A DNA stretch of 64,000 nucleotides from assembly GCA_000169355.1 (NCBI GenBank), contig AAXX01000003.1, positions 62,001-126,000 of the forward strand. Direction: 5' to 3'. Shown piece by piece: positions 54,345 to 62,914 of this stretch; the first letter of the stretch is position 1; the number at the start of each line of letters is the position of its first letter. Position numbers and translations under genes: made by a program. This DNA is from Flavobacteria bacterium BAL38 (lineage in GTDB: Bacteria > Bacteroidota > Bacteroidia > Flavobacteriales > Flavobacteriaceae). The notes below the pieces were generated by a model. The model searched no databases and was not told the origin of the DNA. It worked only from the letters and a program-made list of their open reading frames with translations.

Positions 54345-56963
54345 TTACGCTTCTTCGTTTTCTTTGTCTAAATATTCCTGAACAACATCAATAGCATTAG
54401 TAATAACATCACTTAAAGCGGTAATAAAACTTCCGTCTTCTGCACTATTAATTGCGTGTTTTAATGCTTCAACTTCTTTAGTGATAATTTCATGCGTTAC
54501 TGTTTTGCCACTAGCAGCAATTCCTTCTAAAATAAGATTGTTAATTTCTTCTTCTGTTCTTCCTCGTAAATGTTTTTCTTGACGAATAATTATGTGGTCA
54601 AACATTCGAGCAGCAATAGTAGCACATTCTTTAATGTCTTCATCTCTTCGGTCACCAACTCCTGCTATAATTCCTATTTTTTTGGTAGCTTCTACAGAAG
54701 ATAAATACTCTTCAACACCTCGATATCCTGCCGGATTATGAGCAAAATCAATTAATACTTTGAATTTTTTAAACTCAAAAATATTCATTCTTCCAGGTGT
54801 TTGCGCGGCACTAGGGATAAATGTTTGTAACGATAAACTAATATCATCCGTTTTAAATCCTTGCAAATAAGCCGCTAAAGTGGCAGCTAAAACATTTGCA
54901 ATCATAAATTTTGCTTTTCCTCCAAGCGTTAACGGAACATGTGTGGCTCTTTCAATTCGAATTTTCCATTCGCCTTTTTTTATCGTAATAAACCCATTTT
55001 CATAAACAGCTACAATTTTACCTTCTTTTGCTAGTTGTTTTACTATTGGTGTGTTTTCTTCTAAACTAAAATAAGCAATATTACAATTTAAGTCTTGTGC
55101 AATTTTTAAACAGTTTTCGTCTTCTGCATTCAAAATAGCCCAACCATCTTTTTTAATACTTTTTACAACTGTAGCTTTTACTCGTGCTAAATCTTCTAAA
55201 GTATTAATATCACTTATACCTAAATGATCTTCTTGAATGTTAGTTATAATTCCAATATCGCATCGGCTAAAACCTAATCCAGATCTAAGTATTCCGCCTC
55301 TTGCAGTTTCTAACACTGCAAATTCTACAGTTGGATCTTTTAAAATATATTCTGCAGAAATAGGTCCGGTTGTATCTCCTTTTTCCATCATGTGATTTTG
55401 CACATAAATTCCATCAGATGTTGTAAAACCAACTTTGAATCCGTTGTTTTTTACAATATGAGCAATTAATCGGGTAGTGGTAGTTTTTCCGTTTGTTCCA
55501 GTAACTGCAATAATTGGAATACGACTTGGTTTACCTGGTGGATACAACATATCAATTACTGGAGCAGCCACGTTTCTTGGTAACCCTTCAGAAGGAGCTA
55601 AGTGCATTCTAAATCCAGGCGCAGCGTTAACTTCTAAAATACAACCTCCATTTTCTTTTAATGGTTGAGTTAGGTTTTCTGCCATTATATCAACACCACA
55701 AATATCTAACCCAATAACACGAGAAATTCGCTCGCAAAGAAAAATATTTTCTGGGTGCATCATATCAGTAACATCTACAGAAGTTCCTCCGGTACTTAAG
55801 TTGGCAGTTGATTTTAAATACACTACTTCGTCTTTTCTTGGAATCGTTTCTAATGTATAGCCTAATTTTTCTAATAAATCGGTGGTATCTCGATCAACGT
55901 CAATTTGGGTAAGCACATTTTCATGTCCGTAACCTCTTCTCGGATCTTTATTTGTTTCTTCAATTAATTGCTCAATCGTATGTGTTCCATCACCTTTAAC
56001 ATGAGCAGGCTCTCTTTTTGCAGCAGCTACTAGTTTATTATCAATAATCAACACACGGAAATCATAACCTGTAATAAATTTTTCAACAATTACTCGTCGG
56101 CTATAATTTTTAGCATATGCCAATCCAGCAACTGCATCATCCCAATTTTTAACATTTATAGAAGCGCCTTTACCGTGGTTTCCATCTAAAGGTTTAATTA
56201 CAATTGGATAGCCAATTTTCTTAATTACATCTTCTAAATCTTCTTCATCAACACAAATACCTCCACTAGCCACAGGAATAGAGGCCAATTCTAACATACG
56301 TTTGGTTTCTTCTTTATTACATGCAATATCAACAGCAATGTTACTTGTTTTACAAGTTATAGTAGCTTGAAATCGCATTTGGTTAACACCGTAACCCAGC
56401 TGTACTAAAGAATTTGTTCCTAGTCTAATCCAAGGAATATCTCTTGCAACCGCTTCTTCTACTATACTTCCAGTTGAAGGGCCTAATCGAACACGTTCAC
56501 GAATTTCACGCATTTTCTGAATATCAGCTTCTACATCATATGGAGCTCCTAAAATTAAAGCTTCAGCTATTGCAACAGCACTTTCCGCTGCAAACATCCC
56601 TACATTTTCTTCGGTGTAACTAAAAACAACATTATAAATTCCAGGTGTTTTAGTCTCCCTAGTTCTTCCAAACCCAGTTTCCATTCCGGCTAAGGTTTGG
56701 ATTTCCAATGCAATATGCTCAATTACATGTCCCATCCAAGTGCCTCTGTCTACTCGAGAAAAGAACCCTCCTCTACATCCTTCAGAGCATCTATGCTCTA
56801 TCATAGTTGGAAACATAGTTTCAATACGCTCTCTAAAGCCTTCGATTTTATTGGTTGGAGATTGCTCCATTTCTTCCAAGTCTAATCGCATCTGAATTAA
56901 TTTTTTTCTTTGAACACTCCAAATGTTAGGACCTTTTAGGGCTTGAATTTTTAATATTTTCAT
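54345..56963 (-). CDS. cphA: Cyanophycin synthetase
   Basis: An 872-aa synthetase that builds the multi-L-arginyl-poly-L-aspartate polymer from Asp, Arg and ATP. Three parts are seen: an N-terminal domain (1-~160); an ATP-grasp domain ~220-480 with KIGYPIVIKPLDGNHGKGASI and CILEVNAAPGFRMH; and a Mur-ligase-like domain with the P-loop VTGTNGKTTTTR near residue 490 and DFAHNPAGYRG in the C-terminal lobe. Length equals that of cyanobacterial CphA. It is divergent from cphB with ~220 bp of AT-rich DNA between. Confidence 0.95.
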   Translation of the reverse strand: MKILKIQALKGPNIWSVQRKKLIQMRLDLEEMEQSPTNKIEGFRERIETMFPTMIEHRCSEGCRGGFFSRVDRGTWMGHVIEHIALEIQTLAGMETGFGRTRETKTPGIYNVVFSYTEENVGMFAAESAVAIAEALILGAPYDVEADIQKMREIRERVRLGPSTGSIVEEAVARDIPWIRLGTNSLVQLGYGVNQMRFQATITCKTSNIAVDIACNKEETKRMLELASIPVASGGICVDEEDLEDVIKKIGYPIVIKPLDGNHGKGASINVKNWDDAVAGLAYAKNYSRRVIVEKFITGYDFRVLIIDNKLVAAAKREPAHVKGDGTHTIEQLIEETNKDPRRGYGHENVLTQIDVDRDTTDLLEKLGYTLETIPRKDEVVYLKSTANLSTGGTSVDVTDMMHPENIFLCERISRVIGLDICGVDIMAENLTQPLKENGGCILEVNAAPGFRMHLAPSEGLPRNVAAPVIDMLYPPGKPSRIPIIAVTGTNGKTTTTRLIAHIVKNNGFKVGFTTSDGIYVQNHMMEKGDTTGPISAEYILKDPTVEFAVLETARGGILRSGLGFSRCDIGIITNIQEDHLGISDINTLEDLARVKATVVKSIKKDGWAILNAEDENCLKIAQDLNCNIAYFSLEENTPIVKQLAKEGKIVAVYENGFITIKKGEWKIRIERATHVPLTLGGKAKFMIANVLAATLAAYLQGFKTDDISLSLQTFIPSAAQTPGRMNIFEFKKFKVLIDFAHNPAGYRGVEEYLSSVEATKKIGIIAGVGDRRDEDIKECATIAARMFDHIIIRQEKHLRGRTEEEINNLILEGIAASGKTVTHEIITKEVEALKHAINSAEDGSFITALSDVITNAIDVVQEYLDKENEEA

Positions 56964-57187
56964 AAAAATTGAAAGTTGTATTTTAAATGGATAATGATTT
57001 TGTTAAAAATAGAAAATATTATTAAATAGTTATCTTTTTTTATAAAAAAAAATAAAATATATAGTGTTAAATATTTTGATACAAAATTTGGAGAGCTACT
57101 TTAATTTTGTTGAAAAGTATGCAATAAGTTTTATTTCTTTCCTTAAATTTCATTTGTGTAGTATTAAGAAATAGTTATTTTTACAGC

Positions 57188-58060
57188 ATGGAAATACAAG
57201 GAAAATTAATAATTATAGGTGGTGCTGTAGATAAAGGAAGTTTTACTGAAACCAACTTAGATAAAGATCCTTCAAAGAATTTAAATTTCTTTGAAACTGG
57301 AATTTTAAAACGAATCATTAACGAATCTAAACATAAGGAACAATCTCGAATTGAGGTTATTACAACTGCTTCTGTAATTCCTAGAGAAATAGGTCCTGAG
57401 TATATAAAAGCATTTAGCTATTTAGGAGCAAATAATACAGATGTTCTGTATATCGAAAAAAGAGAACAAGCTAGCGATCCTGAAATTTTAGAACGACTAA
57501 AGGCAGCAGATGTTGTTATGTTTACAGGTGGCGATCAGTTGCGATTAACTTCAATTTTAGGAGGAACTCCATTTGATGAAATTCTAATTGATAAATATAG
57601 AAATTCTGATTTTATCTATGCAGGAACATCTGCGGGTGCTGCAGCAGCTTCAAATAACATGATTTATCAAGGCAGTAGTTCTGAAGCTTTATTAAAAGGT
57701 GAAGTAAAAATAACTTCTGGTTTAGGTTTAATTGATGATGTTGTAATTGATACTCATTTTGTAAAAAGAGGAAGAATTGGACGTTTATTTCAAGCAGTTG
57801 TTGGTAATCCAAAAGTACTAGGAGTTGGACTTGGTGAAGATACAGGGTTGTTAATTACAAATGGACGTCAAATGGAAGCTATTGGTTCTGGTTTAGTTAT
57901 TTTGGTTGATGGAAGAGAAGTGAAAGACACTAATTTAACACAAGTAGCATTAGGTCAGCCAATTTCTATTAATCATTTAGTTACACATGTAATGAGTCAG
58001 TATGATAGATTTGATTTGGATACTCATAAAATGACGATTCATTCTTCACAATACGTTTAA
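57188..58060 (+). CDS. cphB: Cyanophycinase
   Basis: A 290-aa serine peptidase of family S51, cytosolic (no signal peptide). The nucleophile is S148 in YAGTSAGAA; TGGDQLRLTS is conserved and the late DTHFVKRGRIGRLFQAV contains the catalytic His. It cuts cyanophycin into beta-Asp-Arg dipeptides. The gene is divergent from cphA and followed by the isoaspartyl peptidase, which would finish the breakdown. A perfect 21-bp inverted repeat follows the stop. Confidence 0.95.
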   Translation: MEIQGKLIIIGGAVDKGSFTETNLDKDPSKNLNFFETGILKRIINESKHKEQSRIEVITTASVIPREIGPEYIKAFSYLGANNTDVLYIEKREQASDPEILERLKAADVVMFTGGDQLRLTSILGGTPFDEILIDKYRNSDFIYAGTSAGAAAASNNMIYQGSSSEALLKGEVKITSGLGLIDDVVIDTHFVKRGRIGRLFQAVVGNPKVLGVGLGEDTGLLITNGRQMEAIGSGLVILVDGREVKDTNLTQVALGQPISINHLVTHVMSQYDRFDLDTHKMTIHSSQYV

Positions 58061-58076
58061 TTTTTTAAATAATTTT

Positions 58077-58137
58077 GGAACACAGATTAAAGAAATTATA
58101 TAAATTTTAAAAATTTCTTTAATCTGTGTTCCTTTTT
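58077..58137 (+). repeat. Perfect 21-bp inverted repeat, ATCTGTGTT family copy 3
   Basis: GGAACACAGATTAAAGAAATT (split here as GGAACACAGATT plus AAAGAAATT, from 58077) faces its exact inverse ending at 58132, with a 14-base AT loop and a T-tract after. It could end cphB transcription and belongs with the AATCTGTGTTCC repeats at 46542-46632. It separates cphB from the isoaspartyl peptidase gene. Confidence 0.88.
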
Positions 58138-58148
58138 AATTTACAGTT

Positions 58149-58994
58149 ATGTCTAAAATTATAATTCATGGCGGATTTTTCTCAGAATCATCAACCAATA
58201 TAGAAACAAAAATTGCCAAACAACAGGCGCTTTTGCGTATTGTGAAAGATTCGTATGCGTATTTGCAAAATCATTCGGCACTTGAAACAGTGGTGTATGC
58301 GGTTTCGCAATTGGAAGACGATGAATTGTTTAATGCTGGAATTGGTTCGCAAATTCAATCGGATGGAAAAATCAGAATGAGCGCTTCTTTAATGGATGGC
58401 GAATCGCAGAAAATGAGTGGAGTTATCAATATTGAAGAAGTAAAAAATCCAATTCAAGTTGCTGAAGTTTTAATGCAAGTCGATGACCGAATTTTAGGCG
58501 GAAGCGGAGCAACCAACTTTGCCAGAAAACACGGATTTGAACCTTTTTCAACTGAAATTCCACAACGAAGAGCCGAATATGAAGCGAAATTAGCCTCATT
58601 AGGAACGGGAACCGTTGGTTGTGTAGCTTTAGACAATAACGGAAAAATTGCTGTAGCGACTTCCACTGGTGGAAAAGGATTTGAAATTCCAGGAAGAATC
58701 TCAGATTCGGCAACCGTTGCCGGAAATTATGCCAACGAATTTTGTGGGGTAAGTTTAACAGGAGTAGGCGAGGACATCGTAAGTAACGCCACAGCAGCAA
58801 AAATTGTAACCCGCGTTACCGACGGATTTGCAATAGAAAAAGCATTCGAAAAAACCTTTGCCGAATTAAAACCGTACGATGGTTTTGCAGGTGCCATCGG
58901 AATTGATAAACAAGGAAATATCTTTCATCAAGATTCGCATCCAAGTATGGTTTTTGCTAGTTTTGATGGGGAAAATGAGGAAGTTTTTGAATAA
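58149..58994 (+). CDS. iaaA: Isoaspartyl peptidase/L-asparaginase (Ntn-hydrolase)
   Basis: A 281-aa plant-type asparaginase that cuts itself to expose nucleophile T155 (GTGTVGCVALDNNG). Other motifs are SKIIIHGGF, FNAGIGSQIQSDG, ATSTGGKGFEIPGRISDSATVAGNYA and GVGEDIVSNATAAKI. It hydrolyses beta-aspartyl dipeptides such as beta-Asp-Arg to Asp and Arg, and often asparagine. Shorter than E. coli IaaA (~320 aa) but all motifs are present. Position after cphB points to cyanophycin breakdown. Confidence 0.94.
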   Translation: MSKIIIHGGFFSESSTNIETKIAKQQALLRIVKDSYAYLQNHSALETVVYAVSQLEDDELFNAGIGSQIQSDGKIRMSASLMDGESQKMSGVINIEEVKNPIQVAEVLMQVDDRILGGSGATNFARKHGFEPFSTEIPQRRAEYEAKLASLGTGTVGCVALDNNGKIAVATSTGGKGFEIPGRISDSATVAGNYANEFCGVSLTGVGEDIVSNATAAKIVTRVTDGFAIEKAFEKTFAELKPYDGFAGAIGIDKQGNIFHQDSHPSMVFASFDGENEEVFE

Positions 58995-58998
58995 TAAA

Positions 58999-59221
58999 TT
59001 TGTCCTGAAATTTGTCAAGCTGAACTCGTTTAACTTCGTTGAATCTTCGATTTCAGCTTCTTAAGATAGATTCCGAAACAAGTTCGGAATGACAAAAAGT
59101 ATTATTTAACTTTATGGCAAAATCCCACTTCCGTCACTTCGAGTGTTTTGTATTTGTAAATCCTTAGATTTATAAATACAAAATGTATCGAGAACTAAAA
59201 ACACCCATCATCCATAATCCA
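58999..59221. repeat. Mixed interspersed repeats downstream of iaaA
   Basis: No gene. 59000-59095 holds a sequence with the palindrome TTCCGAA-ACAAG-TTCGGAA (59071-59089). Further on, CTTCGAG precedes TTTTGTATTTGTAAAT (59146-59161), facing ATTTATAAATACAAAA (59168-59183), an inverted repeat with a single wobble, then TATCGAGAA. CATCATCCATAATCCATCATT words close the region at the rlmF stop. Confidence 0.75.
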
Positions 59222-60130
59222 TCATTCTTTCAAAAACGTCCAAAACAAAATTCTACTCACTTTATTCCCGTGTTTCATTTCTGTAATTTGATACGTAGCT
59301 TTTACTTTTTTAAGATGCGAAAGCAATGGTTTTAAATTGTCTTTTTTAGAAACTAAAGAAGAAAACCATTTGCATTGCGATTTAAAATGCACGCTTTCAT
59401 AAATCATATTACTGATGAACGTTAGTTCGCCACCTTCGCACCACAATTCGTTATTTACACCACCAAAGTTTAAGGTTGGTTTTTTGGAATCTTCAATGCC
59501 TAAGTTTTTATTTTTGCGAATCGTGCCTTTATTTGCTTCTTCTTTAGAACTGTGAAAAGGCGGATTACAAATCGTCATGTCAAATTTGTCTTCAGGAAGA
59601 ATGATGTTTTTGAAGATGTTTCGTTTGGAATTTTGTAATCGCAACGCAACATTTTCTTTTAATTTCTGATTCGAATTAATATTTTCTTGTGCCGCTTCAA
59701 AAGCTTGTTTGTCAATTTCGCTACCCACAAAGCGCCAATCGTATTCCGACACACCAATAATTGGATAAATACAATTCGCACCAATTCCGACATCTAAAAT
59801 GCGAATTTTATGCTTGGTTTGAATCGTTCCGTAAGTGTCTTCTAAAATATCAGCAACTTGATGAATGTATTCTGCTCGTCCTGGAATAGGCGGACAAAGA
59901 AATCCTTTTGGAATATCCCAATTTTTCAAACCATAAAAGTGCAACAGCAAAGCTTTGTTCAACATTTTCACCGCATCCGGATTCGCAAAATCAATCGTTT
60001 CGGTTCCATATTCATTTACCGCAACAAAGGACATTAAATCAGGATTAGCTGCAATTAAAGTTTTAAAATCGTATTTGCCGTGGTGTTTGTTTTTCGGATG
60101 AAAGCCGGTGATGGTTTTGGTAGTGTTCAA
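59222..60130 (-). CDS. rlmF: 23S rRNA (adenine-1618-N6)-methyltransferase
   Basis: A 302-aa SAM-dependent methyltransferase. It has the Rossmann glycine loop ILDVGIGANCIYPIIG (111-126) and the N6-adenine motif N189-P-P-F192 in CNPPFHSS. The N-terminal HPKNKHHGKYDFKTLIAANPDL is RlmF-specific. It methylates A1618 of 23S rRNA in an early assembly intermediate. No linked genes of the same path. Confidence 0.95.
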   Translation of the reverse strand: MNTTKTITGFHPKNKHHGKYDFKTLIAANPDLMSFVAVNEYGTETIDFANPDAVKMLNKALLLHFYGLKNWDIPKGFLCPPIPGRAEYIHQVADILEDTYGTIQTKHKIRILDVGIGANCIYPIIGVSEYDWRFVGSEIDKQAFEAAQENINSNQKLKENVALRLQNSKRNIFKNIILPEDKFDMTICNPPFHSSKEEANKGTIRKNKNLGIEDSKKPTLNFGGVNNELWCEGGELTFISNMIYESVHFKSQCKWFSSLVSKKDNLKPLLSHLKKVKATYQITEMKHGNKVSRILFWTFLKE

Positions 60131-60252
60131 AGTATTGTTTTTAAAGTGTAAAGATATTGAATTCTGAGGAATAAAAGTAAAGAAGGTTTTTACTACAGAA
60201 TAATTAAAAAGTTGTATATATTTGAGGGTATAAACGAGTTACCAGTAATTTT

Positions 60253-60738
60253 ATGAGAAAACTAACATTGATAATATTTTTATTACTTGTAACTGGAATA
60301 ATAAGTTGCGCTCCAAATTATGAGGAAATATTTACTGAAAACAATCAAAAATTTGATAAAAATAGAGCAAAACTCAATCATATTCTTTTAACACTTGAAA
60401 AAACTTATTTAAAGAAATGGGATCGAAAAAAAGAACTTACTTTATACGTTAAAAATATAAGTGGAGAAATTAAAGACGAACTCAAAGAATTGGGGATAGG
60501 TAGTATTGAAATAATAGGAAACCCAAAAGATGATTGTGAAAAAAAATATTGGATAACCTTTAATGTAATTGAAAATTGGAATGTTGAAAAACTAAAAAGA
60601 GTTCAACTTGTTTATGCACCTTGTGACAGCAAAGGAGAAATCAAAGACAGAAAAAAACGCTCTGATTATATTAGTAATCAAGATTTTTGGGGACAAGGCG
60701 AAAATTGGTTTATATTTTCTGATAATGACGAATATTAA
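60253..60738 (+). CDS. Putative lipoprotein, unknown
   Basis: A 161-aa protein with lipoprotein signal (LIIFLLLVTGIIS-C19). The mature part is charged and mixed alpha/beta; no domain recognised. A TATATTTG -7-like element is at 60218-60225. It is followed 60 bp later by another exported orphan, and both are bracketed by GCGGAATT-type repeats, so the pair may be an accessory insertion between rlmF and the ribosomal operon. Confidence 0.78.
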   Translation: MRKLTLIIFLLLVTGIISCAPNYEEIFTENNQKFDKNRAKLNHILLTLEKTYLKKWDRKKELTLYVKNISGEIKDELKELGIGSIEIIGNPKDDCEKKYWITFNVIENWNVEKLKRVQLVYAPCDSKGEIKDRKKRSDYISNQDFWGQGENWFIFSDNDEY

Positions 60739-60754
60739 ATAAGAAAAGCTACTC

Positions 60755-60785
60755 GATTTTGCGGAATTGCATTCCGTGCCCACAA
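60755..60785. repeat. GCGGAATT palindromic repeat, copy 1
   Basis: TGCGGAATTGCATTCCGTGCC, with the palindrome CGGAATTGCATTCCG, sits between the two exported orphan genes. A second copy is at 61412-61436. Confidence 0.75.
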
Positions 60786-60798
60786 TCAAAACATAACC

Positions 60799-61392
60799 AT
60801 GAAAAGAAGTTTAATTATAATTTTAGCATTGTTCTTCTGTAATTTGTATTCTCAAGACTATAAGAAAATCAATAAGGTTATTAATATTTCCGATAGTTTA
60901 GCATTTACAAAAGAGTTAAGAATATATAAAAACTTCAGTACAACAAATGGAAGTGAAGTTTTTAGAATTTATCAGTTGAAAGATAAATTGTGGAGAATTG
61001 AATTGTATACATTTTTTGATGCAATTACATCAAATGAAAAACCTAAATTTACTTTGGAATATTTACATTCTGCTTCCAATTTAAATCAATTTTGGTCTAG
61101 AATTTTAGATACCCATGCCGAGTTTTTACCTGATATAAAAGATATAGATTATAAATTGAAAGGAAAGACAGAATTTGAATCTGACAAAGATGATTTTGGA
61201 AGTAATAGAAAAATAGCCTTTACAGATGGTATTGGTTATATTGCTTTTATTAGAAATTATGATAAAGTTAATCAATTTAGTTTTGCAAATGCAGAGGGTT
61301 ATTTAGAGTATTTTCCAGATGTTGATGAGTTAAATTCTTACTCTTGTTTATTGAATTTAATTAGGACTCAATTTAATATTTGGAAAGATTAA
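60799..61392 (+). CDS. Exported protein, unknown
   Basis: A 197-aa protein with a cleavable signal (KRSLIIILALFFCNLYS-Q). The rest is aromatic- and charge-rich, with no recognised domain. It probably works in the periplasm. Neighbouring gene 60253-60738 is also an orphan; no function can be given. Confidence 0.75.
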   Translation: MKRSLIIILALFFCNLYSQDYKKINKVINISDSLAFTKELRIYKNFSTTNGSEVFRIYQLKDKLWRIELYTFFDAITSNEKPKFTLEYLHSASNLNQFWSRILDTHAEFLPDIKDIDYKLKGKTEFESDKDDFGSNRKIAFTDGIGYIAFIRNYDKVNQFSFANAEGYLEYFPDVDELNSYSCLLNLIRTQFNIWKD

Positions 61393-61411
61393 TCGATACA
61401 AAAAAAAAACC

Positions 61412-61436
61412 GATACCGCGGAATTGTATTCCGTGC
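61412..61436. repeat. GCGGAATT palindromic repeat, copy 2
   Basis: CCGCGGAATTGTATTCCGTGC directly after the orphan gene, same core as 60755-60785. Confidence 0.75.
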
Positions 61437-61445
61437 TTAAAATAA

Positions 61446-61471
61446 AAAACCCCGATTTTCATCGGGGTTTA
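61446..61471. terminator. Bidirectional terminator
   Basis: AAACCCCGAT-TTTC-ATCGGGGTTT lies between convergent genes (orphan and rplT). Stem of 10 bp, A-rich before and T/A-rich after. Confidence 0.9.
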
Positions 61472-61504
61472 ATATATAAGTAAGATAAACTGAGTTAGAC
61501 GTAA

Positions 61505-61849
61505 TTATTTAATTTTGTTAACGATAGCTGTGAAAGCTTCTGAGTGGTTCATAGCTAAATCTGCAAGAACTTTACGGTTCAATTCGATGTTGTTAGCTTT
61601 TACTTTACCCATAAATTGAGAATAACTCATGCCATGTAAACGTGCACCAGCATTGATACGCGTAATCCATAAAGCACGGAAATTTCTTTTGTTTTGTTTT
61701 CTATCACGGTAAGCATAGCACATTGCTTTTTCTACCGCGTTTTTAGCTACAGTCCAAACGTTTTTACGTCTTCCAAAGAAACCTTTGGCTTGTTTTAATA
61801 CTCTTTTTTTTCTAGCTTTTGTAGCTACTGAATTTGTTGCTCTTGGCAT
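61505..61849 (-). CDS. rplT: 50S ribosomal protein L20
   Basis: A 114-aa ribosomal protein bL20. It starts [43 protein letters not shown] and has the [33 protein letters not shown] block. It is needed for early 50S assembly. Last gene of thrS-infC-rpmI-rplT. Confidence 0.98.
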   Translation of the reverse strand: MPRATNSVATKARKKRVLKQAKGFFGRRKNVWTVAKNAVEKAMCYAYRDRKQNKRNFRALWITRINAGARLHGMSYSQFMGKVKANNIELNRKVLADLAMNHSEAFTAIVNKIK

Positions 61850-62002
61850 AATTTTAAATGTTTTTTGCAGTAAGGCGATCTTTCGATACTTTTAAACTCC
61901 GCTCTTTGTACTTTTTACTTTGTACTTTTTACTTCATTAAGCCCACTCCAGGGTTACTAAATTGTTTTAACCAAACAAACTAATTAAATAATTTATCCTT
62001 TT

Positions 62003-62039
62003 GGCACCCTCTCCTTTGGGGAGGGATGGGGTGGGGCTT
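62003..62039. repeat. CCTCTCC...GGGGAGGG intergenic repeat
   Basis: CCCTCTCC-TTT-GGGGAGGG followed by ATGGGGTGGGGC at the stop of rpmI. It is GC-rich against an AT-rich background. It forms a strong hairpin between rpmI and rplT, and may attenuate rplT. Confidence 0.7.
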
Positions 62040-62235
62040 AAATAATATTTAATTGTTGTTTAATGCTTCTTTCATCTGTTTTGTGAACCAAACCAGAGTG
62101 AGTTAAAGCTAATTTACGCTTTTTAGATTTTTTAGTCAAAATGTGACTTTTAAAAGCGTGTTTTCTTTTGATCTTTCCAGAACCAGTAACTTTGAATCGT
62201 TTCTTAGCACTAGATTTCGTTTTCATTTTAGGCAT
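62038..62235 (-). CDS. rpmI: 50S ribosomal protein L35
   Basis: A 65-aa basic bL35 ([58 protein letters not shown]). It is downstream of infC in the usual order. The gene is separated from rplT by ~190 bp containing a GC-rich hairpin repeat, wider than usual. Confidence 0.97.
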   Translation of the reverse strand: MPKMKTKSSAKKRFKVTGSGKIKRKHAFKSHILTKKSKKRKLALTHSGLVHKTDERSIKQQLNII

Positions 62236-62274
62236 TTTCTTCCTGTATTTATAATCTATCTTACTTATTATTTT

Positions 62275-62337
62275 TTAGTTTTCAGTCTCGGTTTTCAGTT
62301 TACAGAGTAATTACTGAATACTGCGACTGCTAACTGC
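62275..62337. repeat. REP-like palindromic repeat, copy 3
   Basis: TTTTCAGTCTCGGTTTTCAGT faces ACTGAATACTGCGACTGCTAACTG between infC and rpmI. The same words as at 4749-4861 and 40845-40901. Confidence 0.75.
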
Positions 62338-62892
62338 TTACTTTTTCTTTTTCGGAGCAATATACATAATCATACGTTTTCCTTCTAAAACTGGCATCGC
62401 TTCTACTTTTCCAAACTCTTCCAATTCTTGAGCCAAACGTAATAACAAAATTTGTCCTTGCTCTTTGTAAATAATAGAACGTCCTTTAAAGAATACAAAT
62501 GCTTTTAATTTAGCACCATCTTGTAAAAATTTAAGGGCATTCTTTTTCTTAAATTCATAATCATGCTCATCAGTTTGAGGTCCAAAACGAATCTCTTTTA
62601 CAACGATTTGAGTTGATTTAGCTTTAAGTTCTTTATCTCTCTTCTTTTGTTGGTACAAAAATTTACCATAATCCATCAACTTACAAACCGGTGGTTCAGC
62701 ATTTGGAGAAATCTCTACCAAATCTACTTCCTGCTCTTCAGCAAAACGAAGGGCTTCCGCTATTTTGTATACTCCAGGCTCAATATTTTCGCCTACTAAA
62801 CGTACTTCAGGAACACGAATCAAATTGTTGATACGGTGTGCTGCTTTTTTCTCTTCGCGAGGTTGAAAACCTCTGTTGTTTCTAATTGCTAT
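62338..62892 (-). CDS. infC: Translation initiation factor IF-3, probable AUA start
   Basis: A 184-aa IF-3. Both domains are present: [64 protein letters not shown] and, after the linker, [25 protein letters not shown]. No ATG, GTG or TTG gives the full conserved N-terminus. The codon at 62892-62890 is ATA, followed by [21 protein letters not shown], exactly where homologues begin (M)AIRNNRG. An in-frame stop lies just upstream (62907). Rare starts such as AUU let IF-3 repress its own mRNA in E. coli; AUA here would do the same. It lies 22 bp after thrS. Confidence 0.93.
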   Translation of the reverse strand: MAIRNNRGFQPREEKKAAHRINNLIRVPEVRLVGENIEPGVYKIAEALRFAEEQEVDLVEISPNAEPPVCKLMDYGKFLYQQKKRDKELKAKSTQIVVKEIRFGPQTDEHDYEFKKKNALKFLQDGAKLKAFVFFKGRSIIYKEQGQILLLRLAQELEEFGKVEAMPVLEGKRMIMYIAPKKKK

Positions 62893-62914
62893 GGCTGTAA
62901 AATTTTAGTTAAAC

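Noticed and set aside
58426..58800. Minus-strand 124-codon frame inside iaaA
   Set aside because: Antisense to intact catalytic motifs of the peptidase; Leu/Arg/Gln-rich low-complexity product.
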